A stretch of DNA of 64,000 nt from Testudinibacter aquarius (GCF_004342725.1 NZ_SMCP01000011.1:16971-80970), one strand, 5' to 3'. Positions 48,559 through 58,652 are shown, numbered from the stretch's first letter. Translations and numbers: made by a program. The notes: a model not told the origin generated them from the letters alone.

Positions 48559-48656
48559 TAGGGTCTGTTGGTTGTTGGTGTTTGTTTATATTTTAAATAG
48601 TTGAAATGCTAGATGAGAGGCTAGAAAAGACAAAGCCCATAGCTTGCTATGGGCTT
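48559..48656. repeat. Degenerate end of repeat family A followed by a hairpin
   Basis: AGGGTCTGTTGGTTGTTGG at 48559 and GTTTATATTTTAAA shortly after resemble the inner side of the right end of the element at 44706-44897. A strong hairpin follows: AAGCCCATAGC (48633-48643) with GCTATGGGCTT (48646-48656) and TATTT. The rest of the 303-base gap to 48774 holds nothing I recognise. Confidence 0.5.
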
Positions 48657-48774
48657 ATTTACATACTAAAGGTACACAATAAAACCAAATAATTTTGGCT
48701 CGAATGCTCCTCGATAGCTGTTATGATAACAACTAAAGTTTTATAAGTAAAGCACTACTATAGAAAAAGAACTT

Positions 48775-48963
48775 GTGAAAAGTAAAAATTTGATGAATAC
48801 AGTCTCCTTGGCTAGACTAGCTTATTATGAGGAATACCTAAACTGTATCAGTAATAAAGAAAAATTATCTGCTTATTTTGCATATCAAGATTTATCCAGT
48901 AGTTTTTTCCCTATTATTCAAATGCTTGAAATTGCTTTGCGTAATAAAATTCATCATGAATAA
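48775..48963 (+). pseudogene. N-terminal fragment of an Abi-family protein
   Basis: A 62-residue open frame starting with GTG resembles the start of Abi_2/Abi-like abortive-infection proteins: LARLAYYEEYLNCISN, then FFPIIQMLEIALRNKIHHE. Full proteins of this family have about 200-330 residues and continue after the LEIALRNKI helix. Here the frame ends at a stop, and I find no clear continuation in the other frames. It lies next to a transposase remnant, so it is probably a gene cut by an insertion. The fragment is unlikely to be active. Confidence 0.55.
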
Positions 48964-49023
48964 CGTGACATCCATAATTAGATTCAACATCTTTACTTGT
49001 GGCTCATTAACGCTTGTGTCACA

Positions 49024-49155
49024 AATTTGGGCGGAGTTTAATGATTTCTTAAACGTAAAAATGCGTTGGCAATCGCTGCATTTATATCTCTGAATACCGA
49101 TTTTGAATCCGTATTTATGGTAAGCGTGGCTACTGCAAAAAGGGCACTTTTTTAG
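49024..49155 (-). pseudogene. Transposase zinc-ribbon remnant
   Basis: The minus strand encodes a C-x2-C...C-x2-C zinc ribbon: CPFCSSHAYHKYGFKIG, then IQRYKCSDCQRIFTFKKSLNSAQI. This is the typical N-terminus of several insertion-sequence transposases (IS1 InsA-like and related). There is a stop two codons upstream of LKKCPFC and no start codon in frame, and no catalytic domain follows. The remnant runs toward the 3' end of the Abi fragment. It was found by reading the sequence in frame; no annotated-length frame covers it. Confidence 0.6.
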
Positions 49156-49176
49156 TCATTTTTATAAAACTCACTC

Positions 49177-49199
49177 AAAGCCTTATACTGTAAGGCTTT
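49177..49199. terminator. Hairpin downstream of the XRE-type gene
   Basis: AAAGCCTTA (49177-49185) pairs with TAAGGCTTT (49191-49199). It is placed to end the minus-strand XRE-type gene, but no strong T-run follows. Confidence 0.5.
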
Positions 49200-49253
49200 A
49201 AGCAAGTTTTGACCAACCTTTTTGTCTACTATGCCTACATGTATAATATTAAA

Positions 49254-50210
49254 TTAGACACTTAAATCTTGTTCATTAATTTGAAAATCTTTAATATCCA
49301 ATTTTTTTACAATAGCAGGTAGCACTTGATGAATTAACCGCATTCCTTGTAGTAATTCGTTCATATAAATATCAGGATGAATCATATCATTATTAAATCC
49401 CAAGCTTTCTCGCTCTGCTTGGTGACCTATTGTGTTATGATCATCAGATACTAAATTCATTAATTCAGCTTTCAATGGGATATTAGCTAGAAAAGCTTTA
49501 TGTTTAATAGCATTTATCCATTTTCGATACTGTGTTGTTGTTTTAAATTTAAACTCTAAAAAATTAGGTGCTATAGTTTCCGAGATATCTATTTTACATA
49601 CTGCCAAATCAATCAAACAACTTTCAATTTGGCTTAGCTCGTCAAAAAATTCCATGTCATCATTAAACATTAATTGATCAATATAAGCTGCATAAAACCC
49701 ATAAATATCATTCAATGCTAGAAATGTTTGATAGATTATATTTGTTAATGAATTTTCTTCTATGCCATCTATTAAGTTAAAGTAAATATCATCATCTCCA
49801 GACATAATATTATTATAATCAAGTAGAAATTGGTGAGGAAAAGATTTAGGAATCTCTATACCAATCTCTTTTAAAATTCGAAACATATATGAACTTAATA
49901 TTTCTAATTCATCTTGCAATGGTATCGTATTATACCCCGTCTCAGCTTGCTCCTCTGCTAACTCGGCAATAAAGTGGATAAGTCTATCCCAATTTCTAGC
50001 ATTCTCTATTGAACCAACAAGTAAAATGAAACTTGGGTCAAGATTATCTATTTCTAGTATTTTTTTTAGCTTTTCCTCTGATTCAAACGACATATATTCG
50101 CCTTTTTTCCATTTACTAATCTGAGTAGGCGACACAGCTAATTTACCTGCAAGCTCTTTCTGAGTGCAGGAGAGTAAGTCTAATGCTAATGTAATTAAAT
50201 CATTGCTCAT
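49254..50210 (-). CDS. XRE-type helix-turn-helix protein of unknown function
   Basis: A 318-residue protein. Residues about 12-50 form a Cro/XRE helix-turn-helix (CTQKELAGKLAVSPTQISKWKKG). The remaining 260 residues are acidic, helical and unlike any domain I recognise; there is no signal peptide or membrane segment. The DNA is strongly AT-rich and contains no uptake signal, unlike its inositol neighbours, which suggests recent acquisition. It lies beside an Abi fragment and a transposase remnant. Two 11-bp palindromes upstream (50226-50256) suggest self-regulation. A regulator or defence-associated role is possible but unproven. Confidence 0.7.
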   Translation of the reverse strand: MSNDLITLALDLLSCTQKELAGKLAVSPTQISKWKKGEYMSFESEEKLKKILEIDNLDPSFILLVGSIENARNWDRLIHFIAELAEEQAETGYNTIPLQDELEILSSYMFRILKEIGIEIPKSFPHQFLLDYNNIMSGDDDIYFNLIDGIEENSLTNIIYQTFLALNDIYGFYAAYIDQLMFNDDMEFFDELSQIESCLIDLAVCKIDISETIAPNFLEFKFKTTTQYRKWINAIKHKAFLANIPLKAELMNLVSDDHNTIGHQAERESLGFNNDMIHPDIYMNELLQGMRLIHQVLPAIVKKLDIKDFQINEQDLSV

Positions 50211-50225
50211 ATGTTTTCCTCATTT

Positions 50226-50256
50226 ATTTAGTAAATATAAAAATAATTTACTAAAT
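50226..50256. promoter_or_regulatory. Paired palindromes upstream of the XRE-type gene
   Basis: ATTTAGTAAAT (50226-50236) and ATTTACTAAAT (50246-50256) are two 11-bp palindromes that are also inverted copies of each other, with centres 20 bases apart. They lie 16 bases before the start codon, where an autoregulatory operator is expected. Confidence 0.6.
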
Positions 50257-50406
50257 TATAGTCTTTCTGTTGTATATGACAAGAAGTTTTTGCATTATTT
50301 GCAATAATAAAGGAGGAATAAATTTATCTATTTGATTTAAAATTAATTTTTATTTTGATGAATTTGGAGTTTTATAGCATTAGAAGAGAGTGATTTATAG
50401 AAATTT

Positions 50407-50446
50407 CGCCTTCTTGAGCGTAGAATGCTACATTTCTCAAGAAAGC
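50407..50446 (-). terminator. Terminator after iolG (iolD-iolE-iolG operon)
   Basis: TTCTTGAG (50411-50418) pairs with CTCAAGAA (50436-50443), extended to 12 bp with one G-T pair, and a small inner GTAG/CTAC stem. On the minus strand, the direction of the operon, it is followed by an AT-rich stretch. Confidence 0.65.
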
Positions 50447-50472
50447 GAATCAATGTGGTTTAAATTTTTAAT

Positions 50473-51486
50473 CTATTGACCAACCTCACTAATCTTAACC
50501 GGTCTGCCCTCTTCCATCGATTTTTTCGCAGCCAGTGCAATCAAAACAGGTTGTAGGCCGTCGTCGCCGTTGACGACGGTTGGTTTGTCATTGACCACGG
50601 AATCGACAAAGCAGGAGATTTCATCGGCGAATGACTGCATATAACGTTCGAGGAAGAAATACTTCGGTTTTTCCGCTACCACGCCCTGTTCACCGGAGAA
50701 AACCGCACTTGAGCCGGTGTCGTTGCTGATTTGAATCGCACCTTTTGAACCGAATACTTCGGCACGTTGATCGTAGCCGTAAACCGCTTTGCGGCTGTTG
50801 TCGATCACACCGATTGCGCCGTTGGCCAATTTCAAGGTGATGACGGCGGTATCGATGTCACCGGCTTTGCCGATTTCCGGGTTAACCAACACGCTGCCGA
50901 CCGCAAACACTTCGGTGACATTGCTGCCGGAAAGATAGCGGATCATATCGAAATCGTGAATTGTCATGTCAAAGAACATGCCACCGGAGACTTTAACGTA
51001 TTCGATCGGTGGCGCATCCGGATCGCGTGAGGTCACTTTGATAATATGCGGCTCGCCAATGTCGCCGGCGACAACACGATCTTTAATCGCTTTAAAGTTG
51101 TGATCGAAGCGGCGGTTGAAGCCCACTTGGAATTTCACCCCGGCTTTTTCTACCGCTGCCAACACTTGCTTAATTCTGCCCACATCGGCATCAATCGGTT
51201 TTTCACAGAAAATGTGTTTACCGGCTTGCGCGGCTTCGATCGAAATCGGGGCATGGGTATTAGTGGAAGAGCAAACTAACACCGCATCAATTTCCGGATC
51301 TTGCAGAATTTGTTTGTAGTCGTCATAGACATGCGCAATACCCATCGATTTCGCCCAAGCTTGTAGCTCTTCGGTGACTTTAATGTCGGAAATCGCTTTA
51401 ATTTCCGCGCCTTTGACATATTTGCTGATACTTTCTGAATGCACACGTCCGATACGGCCTGCGCCGATAATACCTACTTTAATCAT
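50473..51486 (-). CDS. iolG: Myo-inositol 2-dehydrogenase IolG
   Basis: A 337-residue Gfo/Idh/MocA dehydrogenase that oxidises myo-inositol to scyllo-inosose (2-keto-myo-inositol). The NAD loop is GIIGAGRIGRVHSESI. The catalytic Lys is in HIFCEKPID near residue 97, and the motif GGMFFDMTIHDFDMIRYL holds the catalytic Asp and His. It is the last gene of the iolD-iolE-iolG operon, one base behind iolE. A second, longer dehydrogenase of this family is at 39658. IolG is the likelier entry enzyme because it sits with iolE and iolD. Confidence 0.88.
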   Translation of the reverse strand: MIKVGIIGAGRIGRVHSESISKYVKGAEIKAISDIKVTEELQAWAKSMGIAHVYDDYKQILQDPEIDAVLVCSSTNTHAPISIEAAQAGKHIFCEKPIDADVGRIKQVLAAVEKAGVKFQVGFNRRFDHNFKAIKDRVVAGDIGEPHIIKVTSRDPDAPPIEYVKVSGGMFFDMTIHDFDMIRYLSGSNVTEVFAVGSVLVNPEIGKAGDIDTAVITLKLANGAIGVIDNSRKAVYGYDQRAEVFGSKGAIQISNDTGSSAVFSGEQGVVAEKPKYFFLERYMQSFADEISCFVDSVVNDKPTVVNGDDGLQPVLIALAAKKSMEEGRPVKISEVGQ

Positions 51487-51487
51487 C

Positions 51488-52384
51488 TTAAACTCCTGCG
51501 ACTGCTCTAATGTGTTTACGGCCTTTCAAGGCATATTCAAATGGATTCGCCAATGCCGGATCTTGTTCGGCTTCCACTACCATCCAACCTTTGTAGTCAT
51601 GTTTTTCTAAAATTTCAAAAATCGGTTTGAAGTCAATCACACCGTCTCCCGGTACGGTGAACGTCCCTTTTTTCACCCCTTCCAAGAAGCTGAGATCGTT
51701 GGCTTTGACCTCGGCAACCACGTCATCACGCACATCTTTCAAGTGCACATGGACGATACGGTCAATGTATTTTTCCAATACGTCTAACATCGCTTGTTGT
51801 GACCCTTCAGAATAGTAAAGATGACCAGAATCAAACAGTAGATAGACATCATCATTGGTCACTTCCATATAGCGATCAACCTCTTGTGGCGTTTGAATCC
51901 CGGTGCCCATATGGTGATGCAGACAGACTTTCATGCCTTTTTCGGCAGCGATTTTAGCCAGCTCGTTGTAGCCCTCCGCCAACAACTGCCATTCGGCATC
52001 GTTAAACACCGTTTTTTCTTTGAAAATCGCTTTTTTCTGCCCTTGAATACTGCGGCTCTGTTCTGAACAACCGATCACTTTGGCGCCCATGGCGTGTAAG
52101 AAATTCATGTGTTCAATAAAATCTTTGATGGTTTGCTCTTTTTTGCCGTCCACAAAGAAAGTACTGAACCACGCATTACAGATTTGAATGCCCCGCACGT
52201 CCAATTTGTGTTTCAGCACTTTTACATCACGCGGATATTTATTGCCGACTTCACAGCCTTCATATCCTGCCAACGCCATTTCACTGACACACTGTTCAAA
52301 GGTGTTTTCTGCGCCCAATTCCGGCAAGTCATCATTGGTCCAGCCGATTGGGGCGATACCCAATTTCACATTTTCTGCTTTCAT
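51488..52384 (-). CDS. iolE: Myo-inosose-2 dehydratase IolE
   Basis: A 298-residue TIM-barrel dehydratase that converts 2-keto-myo-inositol to the trihydroxy-cyclohexanedione. The start [17 protein letters not shown] is the IolE signature. The metal ligands are expected in [31 protein letters not shown] and MVVEAEQDP. It lies between iolD and iolG on the same strand, with AAGGAGAAAC before the ATG. Confidence 0.93.
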   Translation of the reverse strand: MKAENVKLGIAPIGWTNDDLPELGAENTFEQCVSEMALAGYEGCEVGNKYPRDVKVLKHKLDVRGIQICNAWFSTFFVDGKKEQTIKDFIEHMNFLHAMGAKVIGCSEQSRSIQGQKKAIFKEKTVFNDAEWQLLAEGYNELAKIAAEKGMKVCLHHHMGTGIQTPQEVDRYMEVTNDDVYLLFDSGHLYYSEGSQQAMLDVLEKYIDRIVHVHLKDVRDDVVAEVKANDLSFLEGVKKGTFTVPGDGVIDFKPIFEILEKHDYKGWMVVEAEQDPALANPFEYALKGRKHIRAVAGV

Positions 52385-52437
52385 CTGTTTGTTTCTCCTT
52401 CAAAGGTGATTTTAAATACTGTATTTAACTCGATTAT

Positions 52438-54378
52438 TTAATAACGACGGGCACGATTAATCTGAATTTCCGCTTTTTGGAAAGCCTCACGCACCCGCTC
52501 TTTTTCCGACACTTCTGCTACGCCGACGTGCCACCAACTGCCATAACCATGCACCATAGTTTTCGGCAGCACTTTAATATCGATCAGCGTAGAGACTTTC
52601 TGTTTTTTTGCCTCTTCAATTGCGGTTTTCAACTCTTCTTCGGTTCTGACTTTATAGGTTTTGCAGCCGTAAGAGGCGGCATTCATGGCAAAATCCACCG
52701 GGATAAAGCCGGCATCCAGCTGGTTGGTTTGCGGATTTCTGAAACGGAATTCGGTACAGAAGCTGTCCATGCCGTTGCCGATTTGCAAGTTGTTGATGCA
52801 ACCGTTGGTCATATTGTCTAGCAGGATAATATTAATTTTTTTATGTTCCTGAATCGAGGTGATCAACTCCGAATGCAGCATTAAATACGATCCGTCGCCC
52901 AAGAAGGCATACACCTCTTTTTCCGGTTCCGCCAGTTTTGCGCCCAAGGCGGCATTGACTTCATAGCCCATACAGGAATAACCGTATTCCAGATGATAGG
53001 TATTTTCGCCTTTGCTTTGCCAAGTGCGTTGCAAATCCCCCGGCAAGCTGCCAGCGGCTGCAACAATAATATCGTTTTCGCCCAATGTCTGGTTCAAAAT
53101 GCCTAACACTCGGCTTTGAGTCAGTGATGAACCGGTGATTTGTTGGAATTCCTGATAAACCGCAGCGGTATCTAGGCGGTCATTGACTTCCGGCACAAAG
53201 GTTTTGCCACTATAAGTGATGTTATACACCCGGTTTAACTCTTGTTCGAACTGTTGTTTGGCATGCGCAATCTGATCGCGCCATTGTGCTTGATACCCGG
53301 TGGCTTGCAACAACGGCTGTAGTTGCTGCAAACTGGCTTTAGCATCGGCGGTAACTTGCACCCCGTCCAGTTTATAGGCATCGAAACGCGCGATATTGAT
53401 ATTTAAAAATTCCACTTCCGGATGTTGGAAAATCCATTTGGACGAGGTGGTGAAATCGGTGTAACGAGTACCAATACCGATCACCAAATCGGCTTCTTTC
53501 GCCAACAAATTGGCAGACAAACAACCGGTTTCGCCCACGCCGCCAACATTAAGCGGATGCGCGGAAACCACCGCACTTTTGCCCGCTTGGGTTTCGGCAA
53601 ACGGAATTTGATAGGCTTCAGCAAAGGCTTTCAGCTCTGCAGCCGCTTCGGAATAACGTACGCCGCCGCCACAAATAATCAACGGTTTTTGCTTGCGTTT
53701 GATCAATTCCAGCGCTTGTTGCAGCATCGGTTCAGTTGGTAAAGTGCGTTCAATGCGGTGAATCCGTTTTTGCAGAAAATACTCAGGGAAATCATACGCT
53801 TCCGCTTGCACATCTTGCGGCAAGGCAATTGTTACCGCCCCGGTTTCCGCCGGATCGGTCAGCACCCGCATCGCATTAATACAGGCGGTCATCAACTGTT
53901 CCGGACGATTGACCCGATCCCAATATTTACTCACCGCTTTAAACGCATCATTGGTACTGATACTCAAATTATAGCTTTGCTCGATCTGTTGCAGCACCGG
54001 ATCCGGTTGCCGGGTGGCAAACACATCGCCGGGCAACAGTAGCAGCGGAATTCGGTTGGCGGTCGCCGTGGCTGCTGCGGTGATCATATTGGCAGCGCCG
54101 GGGCCGACTGAGGAGGTGCAGGCGTAAATCTGTTTGCGTGCCTTCTGTTTGGCAAATCCCATCGCCGCATGCGCCATGCCTTGTTCGTTGCGTCCTTGGT
54201 GCACAATCAACTGCCCGCTGTCTTGTTCCAACGCTTGCCCCAAACCAAGCACGTTACCGTGTCCAAAAATGCCAAAAATACCCTTCACAAATTTGCTGAC
54301 TTTGCCGTCCACTTCCACATATTGGTTGTCTAAAAATTTGATGAGTGCTTGGGCAACGGTGAGTTTTTGTGTTTTCAT
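52438..54378 (-). CDS. iolD: Trihydroxycyclohexane-1,2-dione acylhydrolase IolD
   Basis: A 646-residue thiamine-diphosphate enzyme that opens the ring of 3D-(3,5/4)-trihydroxycyclohexane-1,2-dione to 5-deoxy-glucuronate. The ThDP motif [11 protein letters not shown]...[10 protein letters not shown] lies near residues 505-545. The N-terminal domain has [16 protein letters not shown], typical of IolD. I chose the start at 54378 behind AGGAGA; eleven upstream codons are open but not family-like. It heads the iolDEG operon, and its control region holds the inositol palindrome. Confidence 0.93.
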   Translation of the reverse strand: MKTQKLTVAQALIKFLDNQYVEVDGKVSKFVKGIFGIFGHGNVLGLGQALEQDSGQLIVHQGRNEQGMAHAAMGFAKQKARKQIYACTSSVGPGAANMITAAATATANRIPLLLLPGDVFATRQPDPVLQQIEQSYNLSISTNDAFKAVSKYWDRVNRPEQLMTACINAMRVLTDPAETGAVTIALPQDVQAEAYDFPEYFLQKRIHRIERTLPTEPMLQQALELIKRKQKPLIICGGGVRYSEAAAELKAFAEAYQIPFAETQAGKSAVVSAHPLNVGGVGETGCLSANLLAKEADLVIGIGTRYTDFTTSSKWIFQHPEVEFLNINIARFDAYKLDGVQVTADAKASLQQLQPLLQATGYQAQWRDQIAHAKQQFEQELNRVYNITYSGKTFVPEVNDRLDTAAVYQEFQQITGSSLTQSRVLGILNQTLGENDIIVAAAGSLPGDLQRTWQSKGENTYHLEYGYSCMGYEVNAALGAKLAEPEKEVYAFLGDGSYLMLHSELITSIQEHKKINIILLDNMTNGCINNLQIGNGMDSFCTEFRFRNPQTNQLDAGFIPVDFAMNAASYGCKTYKVRTEEELKTAIEEAKKQKVSTLIDIKVLPKTMVHGYGSWWHVGVAEVSEKERVREAFQKAEIQINRARRY

Positions 54379-54488
54379 AGATTCTCCTGCCAAAATAATG
54401 CGAGCTATCAATGCTACAGTGAATGACTGCTACAGTGAATGTTTACAGTCGCTATTCTACTCAAAATTAATTTCAATAAAATACAAAA

Positions 54489-54682
54489 TGAAATGTAAAT
54501 TTCATTTTTGCGAGCTGGATCAATTTCTTGATCAAAAAAAGTGAAAAGTCCGGTTTTTTTGGCTAAAACGAGCCACATGAGTTATTACTGAAATGAGGTT
54601 AGAAACAGCACCTAAAAAAATTTTTTGAGATCAAGATCCCAAAAAAACGAGTTGATAATAGCAAAATGAAATATTTATTCTA
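54489..54682. promoter_or_regulatory. Inositol palindromes in the iolD-iolC divergent region
   Basis: TGAAATGTAAATTTCA (54489-54504) is a perfect TGAAAT-N4-ATTTCA, with 10-bp arms at 54485-54508, the same form as before iolA. A half-conserved copy, TGAAATATTTATTCTA, lies at 54667-54682, nearer to iolC. The 389-base divergent region otherwise holds A/T runs and no gene. Confidence 0.65.
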
Positions 54683-54767
54683 AAATAAAACAAAGTTAAA
54701 TGGTTTGTTTTGATTGGCATTATCGCAATTGCAAAACAGTACGCAGTAAATACAGGAGAGGATCACT

Positions 54768-56687
54768 ATGTCACAACAGCCCGCATCAAAACCCTTAGAC
54801 CTCATTTGTCTCGGACGGATTGCCGTCGATTTATACGGGCAACAGATCGGTTCCCGCTTGGAAGACGAAACCACCTTCGCCAAATATCTTGGCGGCTCCT
54901 CTGGCAATGTGGCATACGGCACGGCGATTCAGGGCTTGAAATCGTCAATGCTTGCCCGGGTGGGCGACGAACATATGGGGCGTTTTTTACGTCAAGAGTT
55001 GCAAAGCGTCGGTACAGATACCAGTCACTTGATTACCGACAAAGAGCGCTTGACCGCACTTGTCATTCTTGGCATCAAAGATAACGAAACCTTCCCACTG
55101 ATTTTCTATCGTGACAACTGTGCCGATATGGCGATCAGTGCCGATGACTTCAGCGAAGACTACATCGCTTCGGCAAAAGCCTTGGCGATCACCGGCACCC
55201 ATCTTTCGCACCCGAAAACCCGCCATGCAGTGCTGACCGCACTTGAATATGCCGGACGCAACGGCGTGAAACGGTTGCTGGATATTGATTATCGCCCGGT
55301 GTTGTGGGGCTTAACATCGCTTGGCGATGGTGAAACCCGCTATGTGGATTCACAAGCGGTAACCGATTCGCTACAAGAGGTGTTACACCACTTTGATGTG
55401 CTGGTCGGTACCGAAGAGGAATTTCATATCGCTGGCGGCTCGACCGACACCCTGACCGCACTTAAGAACGTACGCCAATGCAGCCAAGCAACCTTGGTGT
55501 GCAAACGTGGCGCGCAAGGCTGCTCGGTGTTCGAGGGTGAGATTCCTGATGATTTAGATGGTGGCTTGAACGTATACGGCGTACGGGTGGCCGTGCTAAA
55601 CGTACTGGGCGCCGGCGATGCCTTTATGTCCGGTTTATTACGCGGTTATATCAACGGCGAAGGTTGGGAGCAAGCCTGTCGCTACGCCAATGCCTGCGGT
55701 GCGTTGGTGGTATCCCGTCATGGCTGTGCACCGGCAATGCCGAGCAAAAAAGAGCTGGATGACTATTTGTCCCGTGCCGAATCGGTGCCTCGCCCGGATT
55801 TAGATGTCACTTTAAACCATCTACACCGTGTCACCACGCGCAAAACCGAATGGAATAATCTGTGTATCTTCGCCTTTGATCACCGCAAACAACTGGACGA
55901 AATGGCACAAAAGTGCGGTGCTGATCCGAAACGGATACCGTACTTGAAAACACTGTTGTTGCAAGCGGCACAACAAACCGCCAAAGCAGAAGGCGTGGAT
56001 AATGGACAGTCCGGTATTTTAGCCGACACCACTTACGGACAAGACGCATTAAATGCGATCACCGGCAAAAACTGGTGGATTGGACGCCCGATTGAAAAAC
56101 CGGCTTCACGCCCATTGGCATTGGAATATGGCGACTTAGGCAGTCAATTGATCACTTGGCCGCAAGAACATGTGGTCAAATGTTTAGCGTTTTACCACCC
56201 ACACGATACGACTGATTTGAAAGCGCAACAAGACCAAAAACTGCTGGATGTCTATCAAGCCTGTTGCCGCACCGGGCACGAACTGCTGTTGGAAATTATT
56301 CTGCCGTTGGATATGGAGCAACAAGAGCACTATTACAGTGAAATTGTGCAACATCTCTACCGCTTAGGCATCAAACCCGATTGGTGGAAACTGCCGGGCA
56401 TCAGCGCCGACGGTTGGGCAGATTTAAGCCAAATTATCGAAAGCAACGACAGTTACTGTCGCGGTATCCTGATTCTGGGTTTAGATGCACCGGAGTCCGT
56501 GTTCGATGCAACCTTTAAAGCGGCTGCCAACGCAAAATTGGTGAAAGGCTTTGCCGTCGGCAGAACCATTTTCGCCGAACCGTCCGCCGAGTGGTTAGCA
56601 GGAAAACTCGACGATCAACAGTTGATTGCTGCGGTTTCCGAGCGCTATCAACGTTTGATCCAATTGTGGAAAAAATACCGCACTTGA
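54768..56687 (+). CDS. iolC: Bifunctional 5-dehydro-2-deoxygluconokinase/aldolase IolC (IolC-DUF2090 fusion)
   Basis: A 639-residue fusion. Residues about 1-330 are the PfkB kinase IolC, with CLGRIAVDLYGQQIG at the start, GGSSGNVAYGTA and the catalytic GAGDAFMSG. Residues about 350-639 are a DUF2090 aldolase domain, starting near LCIFAFDHRKQLDEMA. The kinase makes 5-dehydro-2-deoxygluconate 6-phosphate, and the aldolase part should split it into dihydroxyacetone phosphate and malonate semialdehyde, replacing a separate IolJ. The RBS GGAGAGGA precedes the ATG. It is divergent from iolD. Such fusions are known in proteobacteria. Confidence 0.92.
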   Translation: MSQQPASKPLDLICLGRIAVDLYGQQIGSRLEDETTFAKYLGGSSGNVAYGTAIQGLKSSMLARVGDEHMGRFLRQELQSVGTDTSHLITDKERLTALVILGIKDNETFPLIFYRDNCADMAISADDFSEDYIASAKALAITGTHLSHPKTRHAVLTALEYAGRNGVKRLLDIDYRPVLWGLTSLGDGETRYVDSQAVTDSLQEVLHHFDVLVGTEEEFHIAGGSTDTLTALKNVRQCSQATLVCKRGAQGCSVFEGEIPDDLDGGLNVYGVRVAVLNVLGAGDAFMSGLLRGYINGEGWEQACRYANACGALVVSRHGCAPAMPSKKELDDYLSRAESVPRPDLDVTLNHLHRVTTRKTEWNNLCIFAFDHRKQLDEMAQKCGADPKRIPYLKTLLLQAAQQTAKAEGVDNGQSGILADTTYGQDALNAITGKNWWIGRPIEKPASRPLALEYGDLGSQLITWPQEHVVKCLAFYHPHDTTDLKAQQDQKLLDVYQACCRTGHELLLEIILPLDMEQQEHYYSEIVQHLYRLGIKPDWWKLPGISADGWADLSQIIESNDSYCRGILILGLDAPESVFDATFKAAANAKLVKGFAVGRTIFAEPSAEWLAGKLDDQQLIAAVSERYQRLIQLWKKYRT

Positions 56688-56713
56688 TTGATTTGTAATA
56701 ATGATTAACATGA

Positions 56714-56749
56714 AAAGACACCTTAAGTTACCCGATTTAAGGTGTCTTT
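56714..56749 (+). terminator. Rho-independent terminator after iolC
   Basis: AAAGACACCTTAA (56714-56726) pairs with TTAAGGTGTCTTT (56737-56749) around a 10-base loop, followed by GATTTTG. Confidence 0.85.
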
Positions 56750-56780
56750 GATTTTGCTATACACTATGAGGAAAAATGCG

Positions 56781-58652
56781 ATGGACAGCTCTTTGATTCC
56801 GAATATTGAATGGTTTATTGCCCAAATTGACCCATTTAATCACCTGCCAAAAAGTGTCATCAGTCAAATCGCTGCCAATATTGAAATCCGTTATATTGCC
56901 GAAGGTGCAGTGATTGCGTTTGAAGAACAACGTGACAAACGCTGTCTGTATTTAATCCGCACCGGTGCGGTCGAACAAAAAAAAGCGAATGGGGAGCTGC
57001 GGGCAAGATTAGAAAGTGGCAGCGTGTTTGGTTTCAGTATTTTTAACCCACTGGAAGAAGAGCATTACACCGCACTTGCGATTGAAAACAGCCTGATTTA
57101 TCAAGTCCCCTACGCTATCCTGCACCGAATTTTACAGCAACACCCTGAATATGCAGAATATTTTGCCAGTGATGCCAACATTCGCCTGCATAAGGCTGCA
57201 CAAACCCATTTAGCGCAAGGTCAAGGCAATCTTTTTATGCAATCTGTGGCCGAAGTGGCAAACCGCAAAATTGCACAGGTTGATGCCCGTGCCACCATTC
57301 AGCATACCGCAGAAAAAATGTGCCAACAGCGCCGTTCGTCGGCGTTAATCATGCAGGACGGGCAGCTTATCGGTATTGTCAACGATCGCGATATGACTAA
57401 AAAAGTAGTGGCGCAAGCGTTGGATGTGCAATTGCCGATCACCCATATCATGACCCCGAATCCTCCCACGGTTGCTGCCGATGATTCGGTACTGAATGCA
57501 GTCTCGTTGATGATGCAACACAATATCCGCAGTTTGCCGGTGATGGCAGACAATCAGGTTTTAGGCATTTTGACCGCCACCGATTTAGTTCAGAAAAACA
57601 GCACTCAGTCTATTTTTTTGATTAACCATATTTTTCAGGCAGATTCGCTGCCGTTATTGATTAAACTGGGGCAAAAACGGCAGGCACTGTTTGCAGCCTT
57701 GGTCAATAGCGGGACTCACTATCAACATATTATGCAAGTGATGACATTGATTGCCGACGCCTTCAACCAAAAATTACTCATGATGGCAGAACATTACTGC
57801 GGCGTGGCGCCGTGTCGCTACGCATGGCTGGTTTCCGGCTCCCAAGCCCGTTATGAGATTCATCCGCTGTCTGATCAAGACAATGCCATCATCACCGAAC
57901 GGAAATTAAGTTTTGAAGAGCAGCGTTATTTTTTACGACTGGCTGAATTTGTCAATGACGGGCTGGACAAGTGCGGTTATGAAAAATGTTCTGGTGGTTA
58001 TATGGCCTCGAATCCGAGATGGTGTCAATCTTTGGCTGAATGGCAACAAGATTTCCGCCACTGGATTCAGAATCCGGAACAAGAAGGATTACTCAATGCG
58101 TCGGTTTTGCTCGATTTGCGTGCCATTTACGGCGCATCAGATTTGGGCACCGAGTTGCAGCAGTTTTTTGTTCAATTGATTGGGCAAAACAGACGTTTTT
58201 TAGCCTTTTTGACGGCTAATGCGATCCGAGTTAAACCACCGCTGAATATTTTCAGGAATTTTGTGCTGATCAAAGATGGAGAACACAAAAACAAACTGAA
58301 TCTGAAAAAACGTGCCATCAGCTTATTAGTGGATTTAGGGCGTATTTATGCGCTGTCTGCCGGCATCGTGCAGGCGTCTTCGACTGAAGAACGGTTCAAG
58401 GCATGCTATCAAGCCAACGTGATCAACCAAGCCACGTTGGACGATATTTTAGCAGCGTATCACTTCGTGAGCGAAGTGCGGTTTAAATATCAAGCGCAGG
58501 CATTGCAACAGCAACAAATGCTCACCAACCACATTACCCCTGATGATTTAACTTCGTTTGAACGTAATAATCTGAAAGATGCTTTTCGTTTAATCGCCAA
58601 ATTGCAGGAGGCGGCGGAATTGCGTTTTTCACAGAAAGGGTTGCTGCGATGA
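56781..58652 (+). CDS. cNMP-binding/CBS/nucleotidyltransferase-domain signalling protein (DUF294)
   Basis: A 623-residue cytoplasmic protein with four parts: a cyclic-nucleotide-binding-like domain (about 20-130, FGFSIFNPLEEEHY), a CBS pair (about 165-290, ITHIMTPNPPTVAADDSV), a DUF294 nucleotidyltransferase-like domain (about 310-450, GSQARYEIHPLSDQDNAII) and its C-terminal partner domain (about 470-600). The GS...D-x-D metal motif is intact. It overlaps the exonuclease gene by four bases (ATGA). Such pairs often sit next to solute:sodium symporters, and one follows here. I chose the start at 56781 (AGGA upstream). The reaction is unknown. Confidence 0.8.
   Translation: MDSSLIPNIEWFIAQIDPFNHLPKSVISQIAANIEIRYIAEGAVIAFEEQRDKRCLYLIRTGAVEQKKANGELRARLESGSVFGFSIFNPLEEEHYTALAIENSLIYQVPYAILHRILQQHPEYAEYFASDANIRLHKAAQTHLAQGQGNLFMQSVAEVANRKIAQVDARATIQHTAEKMCQQRRSSALIMQDGQLIGIVNDRDMTKKVVAQALDVQLPITHIMTPNPPTVAADDSVLNAVSLMMQHNIRSLPVMADNQVLGILTATDLVQKNSTQSIFLINHIFQADSLPLLIKLGQKRQALFAALVNSGTHYQHIMQVMTLIADAFNQKLLMMAEHYCGVAPCRYAWLVSGSQARYEIHPLSDQDNAIITERKLSFEEQRYFLRLAEFVNDGLDKCGYEKCSGGYMASNPRWCQSLAEWQQDFRHWIQNPEQEGLLNASVLLDLRAIYGASDLGTELQQFFVQLIGQNRRFLAFLTANAIRVKPPLNIFRNFVLIKDGEHKNKLNLKKRAISLLVDLGRIYALSAGIVQASSTEERFKACYQANVINQATLDDILAAYHFVSEVRFKYQAQALQQQQMLTNHITPDDLTSFERNNLKDAFRLIAKLQEAAELRFSQKGLLR

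Noticed and set aside
48878..49093. A 71-residue plus-strand frame overlapping the Abi fragment
   Set aside because: It overlaps the Abi fragment in another frame, and the opposite strand reads as a transposase zinc ribbon, which explains its openness better.
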